A stretch of DNA of 64,000 nucleotides. It comes from Arctic95D-9 sp035967665 (GTDB lineage Bacteria > Verrucomicrobiota > Verrucomicrobiia > Verrucomicrobiales > DEV007). Shown here one piece after another: positions 1 to 8,202 of this stretch (positions are counted from its first letter, which is position 1; every line of letters starts with the position of its first letter). Made by a program: the position numbers and the translations under genes. The notes beneath the pieces are model-generated. The model made no database searches, had not been told where the DNA came from, and was given only the letters and a program-made list of their open reading frames with translations. The stretch lies in the NCBI GenBank assembly GCA_035967665.1, contig JAYWLB010000036.1:67095-131094 (forward strand), in the 5' to 3' direction.

Positions 1-222
1 ATCACCGTTGGCGTTCTCTACATCTTCGGTGGCCCCGGCCTTCGTAATTTCGCGGAAACACTGATCATCGGTGTGGTTATCGGAACTTACTCATCGATTT
101 TCATCGCAGCACCAATCGTGCTCTGGTGGGCACGGAAATCAGGAACCAACCTCCGTCGCGAGGTCCTCGATACCGAGCAGTCCAAAATCGACGCAGCTGG
201 CGCCGCACAGACCGGCGCTTAA
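1..222 (+). CDS. secF: Protein translocase subunit SecF (or SecDF), C-terminal end, partial
   Basis: Frame 1 is open from the window edge to a TAA at 220-222 and encodes the last 73 residues of a membrane protein. Two hydrophobic segments are followed by a short charged, Ala/Gln-rich cytoplasmic tail. The segment G-T-Y-S-S-I-F-I-A-A-P is the characteristic last-helix motif of SecF, the Sec accessory subunit that uses the proton-motive force to help pull preproteins out of SecYEG. The N-terminal part lies outside the window, so a separate SecF cannot be told from a SecD-SecF fusion. A strong hairpin follows the stop codon. Confidence 0.88.
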   Translation: MTVGVLYIFGGPGLRNFAETLIIGVVIGTYSSIFIAAPIVLWWARKSGTNLRREVLDTEQSKIDAAGAAQTGA

Positions 223-243
223 TTTGCTCACAAAAATTGGCGG

Positions 244-268
244 ATGCGTCCCGCACGGGGACGCATTT
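244..268 (+). terminator. Hairpin downstream of secF
   Basis: A perfect 9-bp inverted repeat (ATGCGTCCC / GGGACGCAT) with a 5-nt loop is followed by TT. It starts 22 nt after the secF stop, between secF and the convergent nadD. The T tract is short, so termination is inferred from position and stem strength. A second, longer-looped dyad (CGGTGTTC / GAACACCG, 286-325) lies between it and the nadD stop and could serve either strand. Confidence 0.5.
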
Positions 269-348
269 CATCCGCGTTGCTGACGCGGTGTTCGGATGGG
301 CGGATCTACCGATGCCGGAACACCGTGAATGCCTTTCGGCAAAAGGAT

Positions 349-948
349 CTACCTGCAGCCGTATAGGCCGTGCTCACGGCAATAGGCGAGCACAGCTGGG
401 GTAAGCCAGTCTTCATGCTCATCACAGTGCTCTCTGATCCTTGTCGATGAGGCAGGATGCTCGAAGGCCAGAGTCTCGTGACGCCAACCGCTCTTCGGCT
501 TCACTTCCCCGTCACCCCGGGTCAACACGATAAAACTCAGCAGCTCGCGGAGCTTCTCAGGCTCAGCCCAACGCTCAAGCTGCTCCCATTGATCGGTTCC
601 GACGATCCAATGCAACACCGCCCCGGGCATTGCCCCGGTAAAATATTCAGCCGTTTCCCACGAAACGCTCGGCTCAGGTCGCTCAATCTCGAAACGGGAG
701 ACAGTTGCCCACTTCAGGTCCAAATCCGCTATCGCCAGCTCCAGCATCTCAGCCCGCTCCTGAGGGGATGCAACCGTGCCACTTTTAAACGGCGAGACAA
801 AACAGGGCACGAAGATCACCTCGTCGACCTCAGTATTTTCGATCACGGTCGCAGCCATGCCGAGATGCCCGAGGTGCACGGGATCAAATGACCCTCCCAA
901 AATGGCAACACGCCGCTTTGGATTCAACTCACCTGATTCATTTCCCAT
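349..948 (-). CDS. nadD: Nicotinate-nucleotide adenylyltransferase NadD
   Basis: A 199-residue protein of usual NadD length. It adenylates nicotinate mononucleotide to deamido-NAD in NAD biosynthesis. The N-terminus carries the nucleotidyltransferase signature G-G-S-F-D-P-V-H-L-G-H-L (about residues 18-29), with the (H/T)xGH-type catalytic motif. The C-terminal S-S-T-R-I-R-E (near residue 168) matches the ISSTxIR motif of this superfamily. The ATG at 948 leaves a short polar lead before the first strand. It is convergent with secF and follows the DUF432 gene on the same strand with a 58-nt gap, so the two may be co-transcribed. Confidence 0.93.
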   Translation of the reverse strand: MGNESGELNPKRRVAILGGSFDPVHLGHLGMAATVIENTEVDEVIFVPCFVSPFKSGTVASPQERAEMLELAIADLDLKWATVSRFEIERPEPSVSWETAEYFTGAMPGAVLHWIVGTDQWEQLERWAEPEKLRELLSFIVLTRGDGEVKPKSGWRHETLAFEHPASSTRIREHCDEHEDWLTPAVLAYCREHGLYGCR

Positions 949-1006
949 GCTGCCACTCTACGTCATCCACGAAACGATGACAATCGCAGCGAAACAATCG
1001 CTCTTC

Positions 1007-1801
1007 TCAATTTGAAGCCAGAAAACCAGCGGCCCAGCGGCGAATCGAACGAACCGTCCGCCCCAGAACCGAAGCCGGAGCACGATCACGCGGCGGTGCG
1101 ATCAAATCGGCCGCGACTGCTTCGACCGGAGGACCTTTCCTCACCGATACCTTACTCGGCTGCCGCCCTCCTTGAAAATGAATCACCGTCTCATTCGACC
1201 AGAGCTTCCCCTCGCTTCGGAAGATCGACAAACCGGAAACCCGCAAGCACAACCGGGAAACATCGAGCGCCTCTGCAGCGTCATTGCGAATCTGAATGGG
1301 AGCAATCACCGTCGAATCATCACTCGAACTATCTGAGGTCGAAACCGAATAGCACAGCTCTTCCTGATCACTCTCACCAAACCAGGCGTGGGAAAGTTTC
1401 TCGGTCGGAAACTCAGCCAGCAATGGATCAAGCTCATCCGGAACTTTCACTACGACAGACAACGGGAGCTTCACCAGAATCCTTACTTCCCCTCCTGCGG
1501 GAACTTGAAAACCCGACTCCGGCTCAAACAAAATAGGCAAATCGGGCAACCCCGGCTGAATCCGGACCGTTTCATTCCCTGTGTATACCGCCCACCGACT
1601 CCATTCGATCGGGGCGCTCTCGTCAAAATCGTCGATCTCCTTCTTGCTCAGAGTCTTCGAGGCGAGGTATAGTTGGTCCTGCGACCGGCACATTTCCACA
1701 AGGAGCCGACCACAACGAAGCCTTCGAAGCGCCGGACTATCCAGCTCACACGCTCCCCAGGTTATTGAATCAGCAGACGAAATCATGGTATAAATATCCA
1801 C
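1007..1801 (-). CDS. DUF432-family protein of unknown function
   Basis: A 264-residue soluble protein with no signal peptide or membrane segment. The central part follows the DUF432 pattern: an R-W-A segment, then P-G-L-P-D-L-P-I with a P-E-S-G-F motif, a V-K-L-P-L strand, an A-W-F-G-E...E-L-C-Y motif, then R-L-C-L-R-V-S-G-L and G-K-L-W-S-N-E, and a P-P-V-E-A motif near the end. These read as alternating beta strands of a sandwich-like fold. The family is known from archaea and bacteria but, as far as I know, has no assigned biochemical function. From memory, family members often neighbour MscS-type mechanosensitive channels; none is seen here. A Ser/Asp-rich loop (around residue 160) separates the two halves. 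Assignment is by pattern recall, not a search. Confidence 0.72.
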   Translation of the reverse strand: MDIYTMISSADSITWGACELDSPALRRLRCGRLLVEMCRSQDQLYLASKTLSKKEIDDFDESAPIEWSRWAVYTGNETVRIQPGLPDLPILFEPESGFQVPAGGEVRILVKLPLSVVVKVPDELDPLLAEFPTEKLSHAWFGESDQEELCYSVSTSDSSSDDSTVIAPIQIRNDAAEALDVSRLCLRVSGLSIFRSEGKLWSNETVIHFQGGRQPSKVSVRKGPPVEAVAADLIAPPRDRAPASVLGRTVRSIRRWAAGFLASN

Positions 1802-1833
1802 GAGAACTCTTTGAATTAAACGGCGGTATTAGG

Positions 1834-1861
1834 TATCCCTGTTTAAGTGTCCCTGTTTAAG
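1834..1861. repeat. Two tandem 14-bp units containing TCCCTGTTTAAG
   Basis: TATCCCTGTTTAAG is followed directly by TGTCCCTGTTTAAG, with one mismatch. It sits in the 109-nt spacer between the divergent DUF432 and DUF4403 genes. The CCCTGTT core also occurs in pairs in the intergenic regions at 11.5 kb and 58.95 kb, suggesting a dispersed element. An operator for the divergent pair is an alternative. Confidence 0.45.
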
Positions 1862-1910
1862 CCAGTCAATTCGGCCTTTTGCTCTTGATCTCCTCCCTCT
1901 TCTCCGCTCC

Positions 1911-3428
1911 ATGAAAAAAATTCTACTGATTCTCGGAATCCTTCTCGTAGGGGGCGTCATCGCAGTCCCGCTGGCAACACGGTTCGTGGGACCGAAATTA
2001 ATCAGTGTCGCCCCTCCCTCCGGAAAGCCGATTGGCCTTCTCGACATCCCCCGTCCCGAGGAATCTATTTTCGCTCTCAAGATCGCGATCCCTCTGAGCA
2101 TGCTCTCCGAAGCCGCCAACGCGCAGGCACCGAAGCGCCTCACCGGAAGTGAGAACAAGAGCATTCACAAAAGCATCAAAGACGGAGCCTACGCCTGGGA
2201 TGTGGTCCGGGGCGACATTCAGTTTCAAAGCCAGGGAGACGGCCTCGCCTTCGGAGCACCTATTCAGGGCGCAGCCCACATCAGCGGATCAATTGACGCG
2301 AAGATTCTGCGAATCCCTCTCAACAGCACCGTCGAACTCGGTGGTATCGTCGGGGGAAAACTCTCTCCCGTGATCGCTCCCGACTGGAAGGTGAATCCGA
2401 ATCTGGTGCCCCATTTGAATCTTTCCAAAGCCAACCTCAACATCGGTGGCCTTGGAAATATCGACGTGACCAATCTTCTGGGGTCGAGCCTTTCCGGTTT
2501 TGTCCAGAAGGAAGCGCAGAAGCTGACACCGGCTTTCAAAAAGCAGTTCGATCTCAAAAGTGAAGTCGAAAAGCTGTGGCAGGAAGGCTACATTAACGAA
2601 CTGATTTCGGATGAACCTCGAGTCTGGCTCAACGTCGATCCAAGAGCGGTCTTTCTCAGCCCGATCGACTATTCCACTCCCGAAGCACTCGGCGTCACCG
2701 TGGCGATTCAATCCGAAACCTTTCTCACGAACCGTGAGCCCGCCGCCCCCGCCCCGATTCCGCTCCCCAATCTCCAGCCACTGCCCGAGGGAACGCGAAC
2801 CGACCTCAGGGTGCCGCTCATTGTGAGCATGAAAGAGCTCAACGAGGTATTGGAAACCGAGGACATCGAAATCAAAACGGGCCTGGGAACAAAGATCAAC
2901 ATTTCAGGAATCGAGGCGCAGGTGGGCCAGAACGGGCTCCTCAACCTGAAGATCGATCTCAGAACCGGGAGAACCCCGATCGGACGCGGCATTTCCGGAG
3001 AGATCTGGATGAAAGCCCGCCCCATCATCGACTACGAGAAGCAAACCCTTGGCTTCTCCAACGTCGAGCTCACCGTTGAAACCCGTGACCAGCTCACCTC
3101 AACCGCAGCCTGGCTCGTCGAGGAATTGCTCGTCAAAGGAATCGAAAGCCAGCTCCGCGTCGATCTCAATGACTACAAAGAGGAACTCGACGAAGAGGTT
3201 CAAAAAGCAATCCAGTCAGCAGACCTGCCCGAAGGCATCAACGTCTCCCTCGACGACCTCTCAATCAAACTCGCTGACATTTACACGATCACCCGTCATG
3301 CCGCCAATGACGCACCTGATCCCGGAATCGTTCTCGTAATCCGCGCGACCGGCAGCGTCAGCACCGAGATCAGCCAACTCAATCTCGGAAAAAAGAAAGA
3401 AGCTGAAGCCGAATCAAAACCCGAATGA
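1911..3428 (+). CDS. DUF4403-family protein, membrane-anchored or secreted
   Basis: A 505-residue protein that starts with a typical signal or anchor (Lys-Lys, then about 17 hydrophobic residues). The remainder is made of amphipathic beta strands in two similar halves: residues about 55-240, and about 290-490 after a proline-rich linker (A-P-A-P-I-P-L-P-N-L-Q-P-L-P). This linker followed by L-R-V-P-L-I-V is characteristic of DUF4403, a family of elongated lipid-binding-like (TULIP-type) proteins in bacterial envelopes. Its function is not established. The C-terminus is Lys/Glu-rich. The stop overlaps the next start (ATGA at 3425-3428), so it is translationally coupled to the double hydrolase. 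There is no Shine-Dalgarno sequence before the ATG. Confidence 0.75.
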   Translation: MKKILLILGILLVGGVIAVPLATRFVGPKLISVAPPSGKPIGLLDIPRPEESIFALKIAIPLSMLSEAANAQAPKRLTGSENKSIHKSIKDGAYAWDVVRGDIQFQSQGDGLAFGAPIQGAAHISGSIDAKILRIPLNSTVELGGIVGGKLSPVIAPDWKVNPNLVPHLNLSKANLNIGGLGNIDVTNLLGSSLSGFVQKEAQKLTPAFKKQFDLKSEVEKLWQEGYINELISDEPRVWLNVDPRAVFLSPIDYSTPEALGVTVAIQSETFLTNREPAAPAPIPLPNLQPLPEGTRTDLRVPLIVSMKELNEVLETEDIEIKTGLGTKINISGIEAQVGQNGLLNLKIDLRTGRTPIGRGISGEIWMKARPIIDYEKQTLGFSNVELTVETRDQLTSTAAWLVEELLVKGIESQLRVDLNDYKEELDEEVQKAIQSADLPEGINVSLDDLSIKLADIYTITRHAANDAPDPGIVLVIRATGSVSTEISQLNLGKKKEAEAESKPE

Positions 3429-5776
3429 CTTTTCGCTACCTCCTTCTCGCCCTTTGCGCCGCACCCGGTTTCGGACTTTGTCAGGATACAAAGCCGTTTC
3501 AGGGGACTGCGGCAATGGGAGAACTCCCTGAAGACCTCTCCGGTAGAATCATGGAGGGCGCACATGCATTCATTGAAGGAGAGATTGCCTCCGTTGCCAC
3601 TGCGATTCCAAACACGCTCCCTGAGGAATCCGGACAAGGGAAGCAAGGGGAGCAACTCTCCGCGAAAAGAAAGCAGCTCAGCGAGCTCCTCGGAGTCGTC
3701 GATAAAAGAACTCCCTCCCGCCTCGAATTTTTCTCAGACACCGCGTTAGGCTTCGGCGGGGAAACGCCGTCCTCCCTCGTCTCAAAGAACGAAGATTTCG
3801 AGATCCATCAGGTCCGCTGGGACGTCCTCGACGGACTGCAGGCGGAAGGACTCTACGTGATCCCTCTCGGCGATTTTGAAGAGGTCACCGACGCACCGCT
3901 CATGGTCCTAATCCCCGATGCTGCCGATACGCCCGAGGACATCATAGGCTTAACGAAACAACTCCCTGCACTCCAACAAATCGGTCTTCGTTTCGCTCTC
4001 ACGGGCTTTCGGATCCTCATTCCCGCAGTCATCGACCGCAAGCCCTACAAAGGTCCCAACGGCGACGACCCACGCATCGCGCGTTCCGATCAAACTCACC
4101 GCGAATGGATCTACCGGCAGGCCTTCCAAATGGGACGCCACCCCATCGGCTACGAAGTGCAAACCGCTCATGCAGGAGCCGAAGTGCTTCGCAGTCAGTT
4201 CCCCGGCGCAGAGGTGACCGTCGCGGGATACGGAAGCGGTGGACGTGCCGCACTCTACGCCGCAGCGATCAGCGACACCTTCGATCACGCCTTCGTAAGC
4301 GGAGCCTTCCAGTCGCGGGAACGCGCCTGGTCCGGGCCGATTGACCACAATCTCTTCGGCCTTCTTCCCGACTTCAGCGATGCCGCCGTCGCCGCGATGA
4401 TATTTCCCCGCCCGCTCCTCGTCGAGCACACCGCTTTTCCGGAGTTCGAATCGGCGAAGGGCAGGATTGAGACGCCGGACTACATTGACGTCACAACTGA
4501 ACTCGACCGCGCCGCTCTGCATCTCGGCAAGACAAGCCTGCCCTCAAATTTTCTCTCTAACGAAGCCAGCAAGGACGCGCGTGGAGACGCCCCCTCCGTT
4601 GCCGGCTTCCTCCAGACGATAGGCCGTTCCCCCGAGGTCGATCGCGTCGCCCCGCTCGCATTGCTCTTCGATGAACGCATTGGATTCGATCCGGAAAGCC
4701 GCCATCAACGCATCTTCCTCCAGACTCAGGATCACGTTCAGAAAATCCTCGACGAGTCGGAAACCCTCCGCCGCGAAGCGGTGCTCTACGATCTCGATCC
4801 CGCGCTCCGTCCCGGAAAATGGTCGACGAACAAATCGCACGAAACCCTCAGCTCCCTCACTCTTTTCGGACAACAGGAGAAATGGCGCGCCCGGCTTCAG
4901 AACGAGATCATCGGAGAGTTCGACGAAGACCTTCTCCCGCTCAATCCCCGCTCCCGTCTCGTCGCCGAAACCGATCAATGGACCGCCTGGGATATCCTCC
5001 TCGACGTTTACCCTGAATTCGAAGCCTGGGGACTCCTCGTCATTCCAAAAGACATTCCCGCCGGGGAAACGCGCCCTGTCGTCGTCTGCCAGCACGGACG
5101 CAATGGGCTCCCCCGCGACACCCTCGATGCAGACAAGAGCGCCTACAACAATTACGCAGCCACCCTCGCCGAGGAGGGCTTCATCACCTTCGCGCCGCAC
5201 AACCTCTACCGGGGCGAAGATCAGTACCGTTGGCTCGACCGCAAAGCCAATCTCATCGGTTGCTCCCTGTTTTCCTTTGTCACCGCCTCACATCAACAGA
5301 TTCTCAATTTCCTGAAAACGATCGATACCGTAGATGAGAAGAAAATCGCGTTCTACGGAATCAGCTACGGAGGCGAGTCCGCAATGCGAATTCCCGCTCT
5401 CCTGTCGGACTACAGCCTCTCGATTTGTTCCGGCGACTTCAATCAGTGGACCCGAAAAGTAGCCGATCCCGATTATCCCAACAGCTTCATGCAATCCATC
5501 GAGTGGGAAATGCCCTACTGGAACATGGGAAATCTCTTCGACTACTCCGAAATAGCAGCCCTCATTTTCCCGCGCCCCTTCTATGTCGAGCGCGGCCACC
5601 ATGACGGCGTCGCAACCGACGAGTGGGTCGCCCACGAATACGCGAAAGTCCGCTGGCTCTATGCCCAATACGGACTCGCCGACCGCACCGGGATCGAATA
5701 CTTCAATGGCGGGCACTCCATCAACGGTGAAGGGGCAGTTGAATTTCTGAAAGATCACTTCGAATTTCCGAAGTAG
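3425..5776 (+). CDS. Secreted protein with two tandem alpha/beta-hydrolase domains
   Basis: A 783-residue protein with an N-terminal signal peptide (hydrophobic residues about 5-18). It holds two hydrolase domains of the dienelactone-hydrolase/acetylxylan-esterase type. In the first (about residues 100-370) the nucleophile elbow reads G-Y-G-S-G-G. In the second (about 520-783) an oxyanion strand V-V-V-C-Q-H-G is followed by G-I-S-Y-G-G-E with the nucleophile Ser, an acidic segment near G-H-H-D-G, and the catalytic His in F-N-G-G-H-S. Each domain has an I-F-P-R-P strand before its acid residue, which supports an internal duplication. The first domain lacks an obvious catalytic His in a G-G-H context and may be degenerate. 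The likely substrate is an esterified polysaccharide or other carboxyl ester; this is inferred from family only. Confidence 0.8.
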   Translation: MTFRYLLLALCAAPGFGLCQDTKPFQGTAAMGELPEDLSGRIMEGAHAFIEGEIASVATAIPNTLPEESGQGKQGEQLSAKRKQLSELLGVVDKRTPSRLEFFSDTALGFGGETPSSLVSKNEDFEIHQVRWDVLDGLQAEGLYVIPLGDFEEVTDAPLMVLIPDAADTPEDIIGLTKQLPALQQIGLRFALTGFRILIPAVIDRKPYKGPNGDDPRIARSDQTHREWIYRQAFQMGRHPIGYEVQTAHAGAEVLRSQFPGAEVTVAGYGSGGRAALYAAAISDTFDHAFVSGAFQSRERAWSGPIDHNLFGLLPDFSDAAVAAMIFPRPLLVEHTAFPEFESAKGRIETPDYIDVTTELDRAALHLGKTSLPSNFLSNEASKDARGDAPSVAGFLQTIGRSPEVDRVAPLALLFDERIGFDPESRHQRIFLQTQDHVQKILDESETLRREAVLYDLDPALRPGKWSTNKSHETLSSLTLFGQQEKWRARLQNEIIGEFDEDLLPLNPRSRLVAETDQWTAWDILLDVYPEFEAWGLLVIPKDIPAGETRPVVVCQHGRNGLPRDTLDADKSAYNNYAATLAEEGFITFAPHNLYRGEDQYRWLDRKANLIGCSLFSFVTASHQQILNFLKTIDTVDEKKIAFYGISYGGESAMRIPALLSDYSLSICSGDFNQWTRKVADPDYPNSFMQSIEWEMPYWNMGNLFDYSEIAALIFPRPFYVERGHHDGVATDEWVAHEYAKVRWLYAQYGLADRTGIEYFNGGHSINGEGAVEFLKDHFEFPK

Positions 5777-6008
5777 CAATCTCAATGAATCCTGCTGCGC
5801 GGCGCCGTCACCTCTTCGGTAGACGTAGTCTTCACGATTCCGAAAATCGTGCCTTTCAGCCCCACCTTCAATCCCCCCCCCGGAATTTTCCTGATCCTAC
5901 AGACCGGTGAGGGTCGACCGCTGCCTGCCCTCCCGGCACGGGTCATCTCCATGCCCTGAGGGCTAACCCTCACCCCTTCTGGCACATATTCTGCGTTTCA
6001 GGAATCCG

Positions 6009-7535
6009 ATGCCCTGGTATACCCCTTCACTCGCACTGACCGATGACGACCGGGAGAGAGGGCTGAAATTCCTCTTCCACGAGAGCCTCTCCTCTCACGC
6101 GATGACCCTGCTCGTGACAGGTGCGTTTCTCCCCGGAATGGCGCTCGCTCTCGGGGCGAGTAATTTTGTGATCGGTCTGCTGGCCAGCTTTGCCCCGATC
6201 GCGCAAATGGCTCAGATCCCCGCCATTCTGCTCGTTGAAAGGATAGCGCTGCGAAAACTGCTAACCGTTATCTTCGCCCTCATCTCCCGACTTTCCCTCG
6301 TTGTGGCTGCCCTGACCCCGTTCTTTGCCCCGGAAGGAACCGCCGTCATTTTCTTTACAACCTTCATGGTCATTTTCTTTCTGGGAGGCTCTTTTTCCGC
6401 CTGCTCCCGAAGTTCAATGGTCAAAGACATCGTGCCTCCTGAGAAACGCGGCGCAGTCCTCGCTTCACGACTCGCTGCAGCGACAGCACTCGGCGCGATC
6501 CTCAGTGTCGCGGGCGGCTACAGCATCGACGGTCTCACGAAATTCATGGGCGAACCCGCCGAGGCGTATGCCATCGTCTTCCTCGTTGCGGCAGGCTGCG
6601 GGATCTACGGCGCGGTCATGGCAGGGTTTCTCCCTGAACCCCGACTGCCACCGCGTGACTCAAACACAGGCTGGATCAGCACGCTGATGATTCCATTCAA
6701 AGACGCTAACTTCAGGCGGCTGATGATCTTTTCCAGCGCATGGAGTTTTACGGTCATCATGTCAGGGGCCTTCTTTGTCGTCTACATGCTGCAGCGCATC
6801 GGAATCCCCATGAGCTGGGTCATTCTCCTCGCGGTCCTGAGCCAAATCACGAACATCTACTTTTTCAAAGTCTGGGGAAACATTGCCGACCGCTACAGCA
6901 ACAAGAGTGTCCTCGCTGTGACGGTCCCGCTGTTTATCGTGATCCTCCTGCTCTATCCGTTCACAACCATGCCCGAGCGCTACAGCATGACGATTCCACT
7001 TCTCGTCCTGATCCATCTGATCGGGGGAATTTCGACCGCCGGCTTCAACCTGTGTGCGTCCAGCATCGCACTGCAACTGGCCCCCAACGGAACCGCCACT
7101 GCCTACCTCGGCGCAAACGCCTTTTGCGCCGGTCTCTCCGCAGCAGTTGCCCCGCTTGTCGGAGGCGCGATTGGCAGCTATTTCGCGATAAAAGAGATCA
7201 GTATCAAAATCTTTTACAAAACCGATATCGCCTCCTCGGAAGCAGGAGTCGCCATTCCAGCCTTGAACTTCCGGGGGATCGACTTCGTGTTCTTCGGAGC
7301 TGCTGTAGTCGGAATTTACGCCTGGCATCGACTTTCCCTGATTGAAGAGGCGGGAACAATCAACGAAGCCGCAGTACGCGACGAAGTGGTGGCCTCAATT
7401 CGAAACAGCGTCTTCAGCACAAGCGGACTGAGCATGGGAATGCGAAGAATGACCGCATTCCCCTACGAGATGCTACGAAAAACGAAACGTAAGAAGGCAA
7501 CGAAAGAGGAAAGAGCCCCCGCCCCGCCTTCATAG
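6009..7535 (+). CDS. Major facilitator superfamily transporter
   Basis: A 508-residue polytopic membrane protein with about 12 hydrophobic segments in two bundles. The cytoplasmic loop after helix 2 carries the basic cluster E-R-I-A-L-R-K, and the loop linking the halves is around residues 210-230. The N-terminus is cytosolic and charged; the C-terminal tail is Lys/Arg-rich. A long insert between helices near residue 400 is unusual. There is no diagnostic substrate motif, so the cargo is unknown. It stands alone: 232 nt of uninformative sequence separates it from the hydrolase gene, and it is convergent with the tRNA-Asp pair. Confidence 0.85.
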   Translation: MPWYTPSLALTDDDRERGLKFLFHESLSSHAMTLLVTGAFLPGMALALGASNFVIGLLASFAPIAQMAQIPAILLVERIALRKLLTVIFALISRLSLVVAALTPFFAPEGTAVIFFTTFMVIFFLGGSFSACSRSSMVKDIVPPEKRGAVLASRLAAATALGAILSVAGGYSIDGLTKFMGEPAEAYAIVFLVAAGCGIYGAVMAGFLPEPRLPPRDSNTGWISTLMIPFKDANFRRLMIFSSAWSFTVIMSGAFFVVYMLQRIGIPMSWVILLAVLSQITNIYFFKVWGNIADRYSNKSVLAVTVPLFIVILLLYPFTTMPERYSMTIPLLVLIHLIGGISTAGFNLCASSIALQLAPNGTATAYLGANAFCAGLSAAVAPLVGGAIGSYFAIKEISIKIFYKTDIASSEAGVAIPALNFRGIDFVFFGAAVVGIYAWHRLSLIEEAGTINEAAVRDEVVASIRNSVFSTSGLSMGMRRMTAFPYEMLRKTKRKKATKEERAPAPPS

Positions 7536-7567
7536 AATTACCCGGCCGGCAATTTTGGAGTGAACAC

Positions 7568-7597
7568 AAAAAAAGCCCGAACTCATTGAGATCGGGC
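7568..7597 (-). terminator. Rho-independent terminator of tRNA-Asp copy 1
   Basis: On the minus strand a GCCCGA / TCGGGC stem with an inner CTC-AAT-GAG extension is followed by seven T. It lies 18 nt beyond the tRNA CCA end. The second tRNA copy has the same element with one base pair changed on both arms. Confidence 0.9.
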
Positions 7598-7615
7598 ATT
7601 TGAATTGTTCGGGAG

Positions 7616-7692
<77 letters not shown>

Positions 7693-7697
7693 ACGGT

Positions 7698-7723
7698 AAA
7701 AAAGCATCTGTCGAAACAGACAC
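7698..7723 (-). promoter_or_regulatory. Leader hairpin with U-run directly before tRNA-Asp copy 1
   Basis: In minus-strand RNA the stem GUGUCUGU / ACAGAUGC (two G-U pairs) has a UUCG tetraloop and is followed by six U, ending 5 nt before the mature tRNA. It lies between the promoter at 7743-7770 and the tRNA, so it is in the 5' leader. Its shape is that of an intrinsic terminator, which makes it a candidate attenuator or processing signal. Copy 2 keeps the structure with a different sequence. Confidence 0.6.
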
Positions 7724-7742
7724 CCATTTGGTCAGGGGCGGG

Positions 7743-7770
7743 ACTCTAACCCGATTTCGGACAAGCGCAA
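7743..7770 (-). promoter_or_regulatory. Sigma-70-type promoter of tRNA-Asp copy 1
   Basis: On the minus strand TTGCGC, a 16-nt spacer and TAGAGT are followed by a GC-rich stretch (CCCGCCCC), the discriminator type expected for a stable-RNA promoter. The -35, the spacing and the -10 are conserved in copy 2 while surrounding sequence differs. The box also looks superficially like an antisense tRNA T-arm, which I judged to be coincidence. Confidence 0.6.
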
Positions 7771-7892
7771 CGAATTCAAAGCGACTCACTCAATTTTTAT
7801 TAAGAGTTCCTTACTCACTGGAATGTAGCGACACGGCACGACTGAATACAGCCCGGTAGCTACGGCGGATTTTCCCGCTGAAAGAAGGATAC

Positions 7893-7921
7893 AAAAAAGC
7901 CTGAACTCATTGAGATCAGGC
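7893..7921 (-). terminator. Rho-independent terminator of tRNA-Asp copy 2
   Basis: On the minus strand a GCCTGA / TCAGGC stem with the same inner CTC-AAT-GAG extension is followed by six T. Compared with copy 1, the C-G pair is replaced by T-A: both arms changed, so pairing is kept. Confidence 0.88.
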
Positions 7922-7939
7922 GTTTGAATTGTTCGGGAG

Positions 7940-8016
<77 letters not shown>

Positions 8017-8021
8017 ACGGT

Positions 8022-8049
8022 AAAAAAGGTTTCTGTCAGGACAGATACC
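8022..8049 (-). promoter_or_regulatory. Leader hairpin with U-run directly before tRNA-Asp copy 2
   Basis: In minus-strand RNA a GGU-A-UCUGU / ACAGA-A-ACC stem with a CCUG loop is followed by six U, ending 5 nt before the tRNA. Its outer stem and loop differ from copy 1 but the fold is preserved, which argues for selection on the structure. Confidence 0.6.
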
Positions 8050-8069
8050 CTGTTTGGTTAGGGGACGGG

Positions 8070-8097
8070 ATTCTAACTCGAATTCAGACGAGCGCAA
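8070..8097 (-). promoter_or_regulatory. Sigma-70-type promoter of tRNA-Asp copy 2
   Basis: On the minus strand TTGCGC, a 16-nt spacer and TAGAAT are followed by a GC-rich discriminator (CCCGTCCCC). The arrangement matches copy 1. The predicted leader from about 8063 to 8017 contains the hairpin and U-run. Confidence 0.62.
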
Positions 8098-8156
8098 CAA
8101 AAAATATTAGGGAAATCCGTTGCTTTCGGATCATTTTCGAGTAACCCTTTCTTCCT

Positions 8157-8180
8157 GCCGCGATTTTGTATCTTCGCGGC
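8157..8180 (+). promoter_or_regulatory. Hairpin in the rplS 5' leader
   Basis: GCCGCGA / TCGCGGC is a perfect 7-bp stem with a 10-nt loop, followed by a T-rich stretch and 22 nt before the rplS ATG. Ribosomal-protein leaders often bind their own product. Whether L19 binds here is not known; only the position and stem are seen. Confidence 0.4.
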
Positions 8181-8202
8181 TTCATTTTTCTTAGGCGACA
8201 CC

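Noticed and set aside
1012..1536. Plus-strand ORF of 174 residues over the DUF432 gene
   Set aside because: Antisense to a gene with a recognisable domain; Ser/Pro/Arg-rich composition typical of a shadow frame.
3950..4522. Minus-strand ORF of 190 residues inside the double hydrolase gene
   Set aside because: Shadow of a well-supported coding region; no family features.
5782..5985. Minus-strand ORF of 67 residues between the hydrolase and MFS genes
   Set aside because: No recognisable family, Arg/Gly-rich composition and a position in a spacer; not supported as a gene.
7729..7771. Sequence resembling the 3' half of a degenerate tRNA (antisense T-arm and TGG) upstream of tRNA-Asp copy 1, also at 8055-8097
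   Set aside because: T-stem pairing and acceptor length fail, no 5' half exists, and a TTGCGC-16-TAGARTN promoter with GC-rich discriminator explains the conserved part better.
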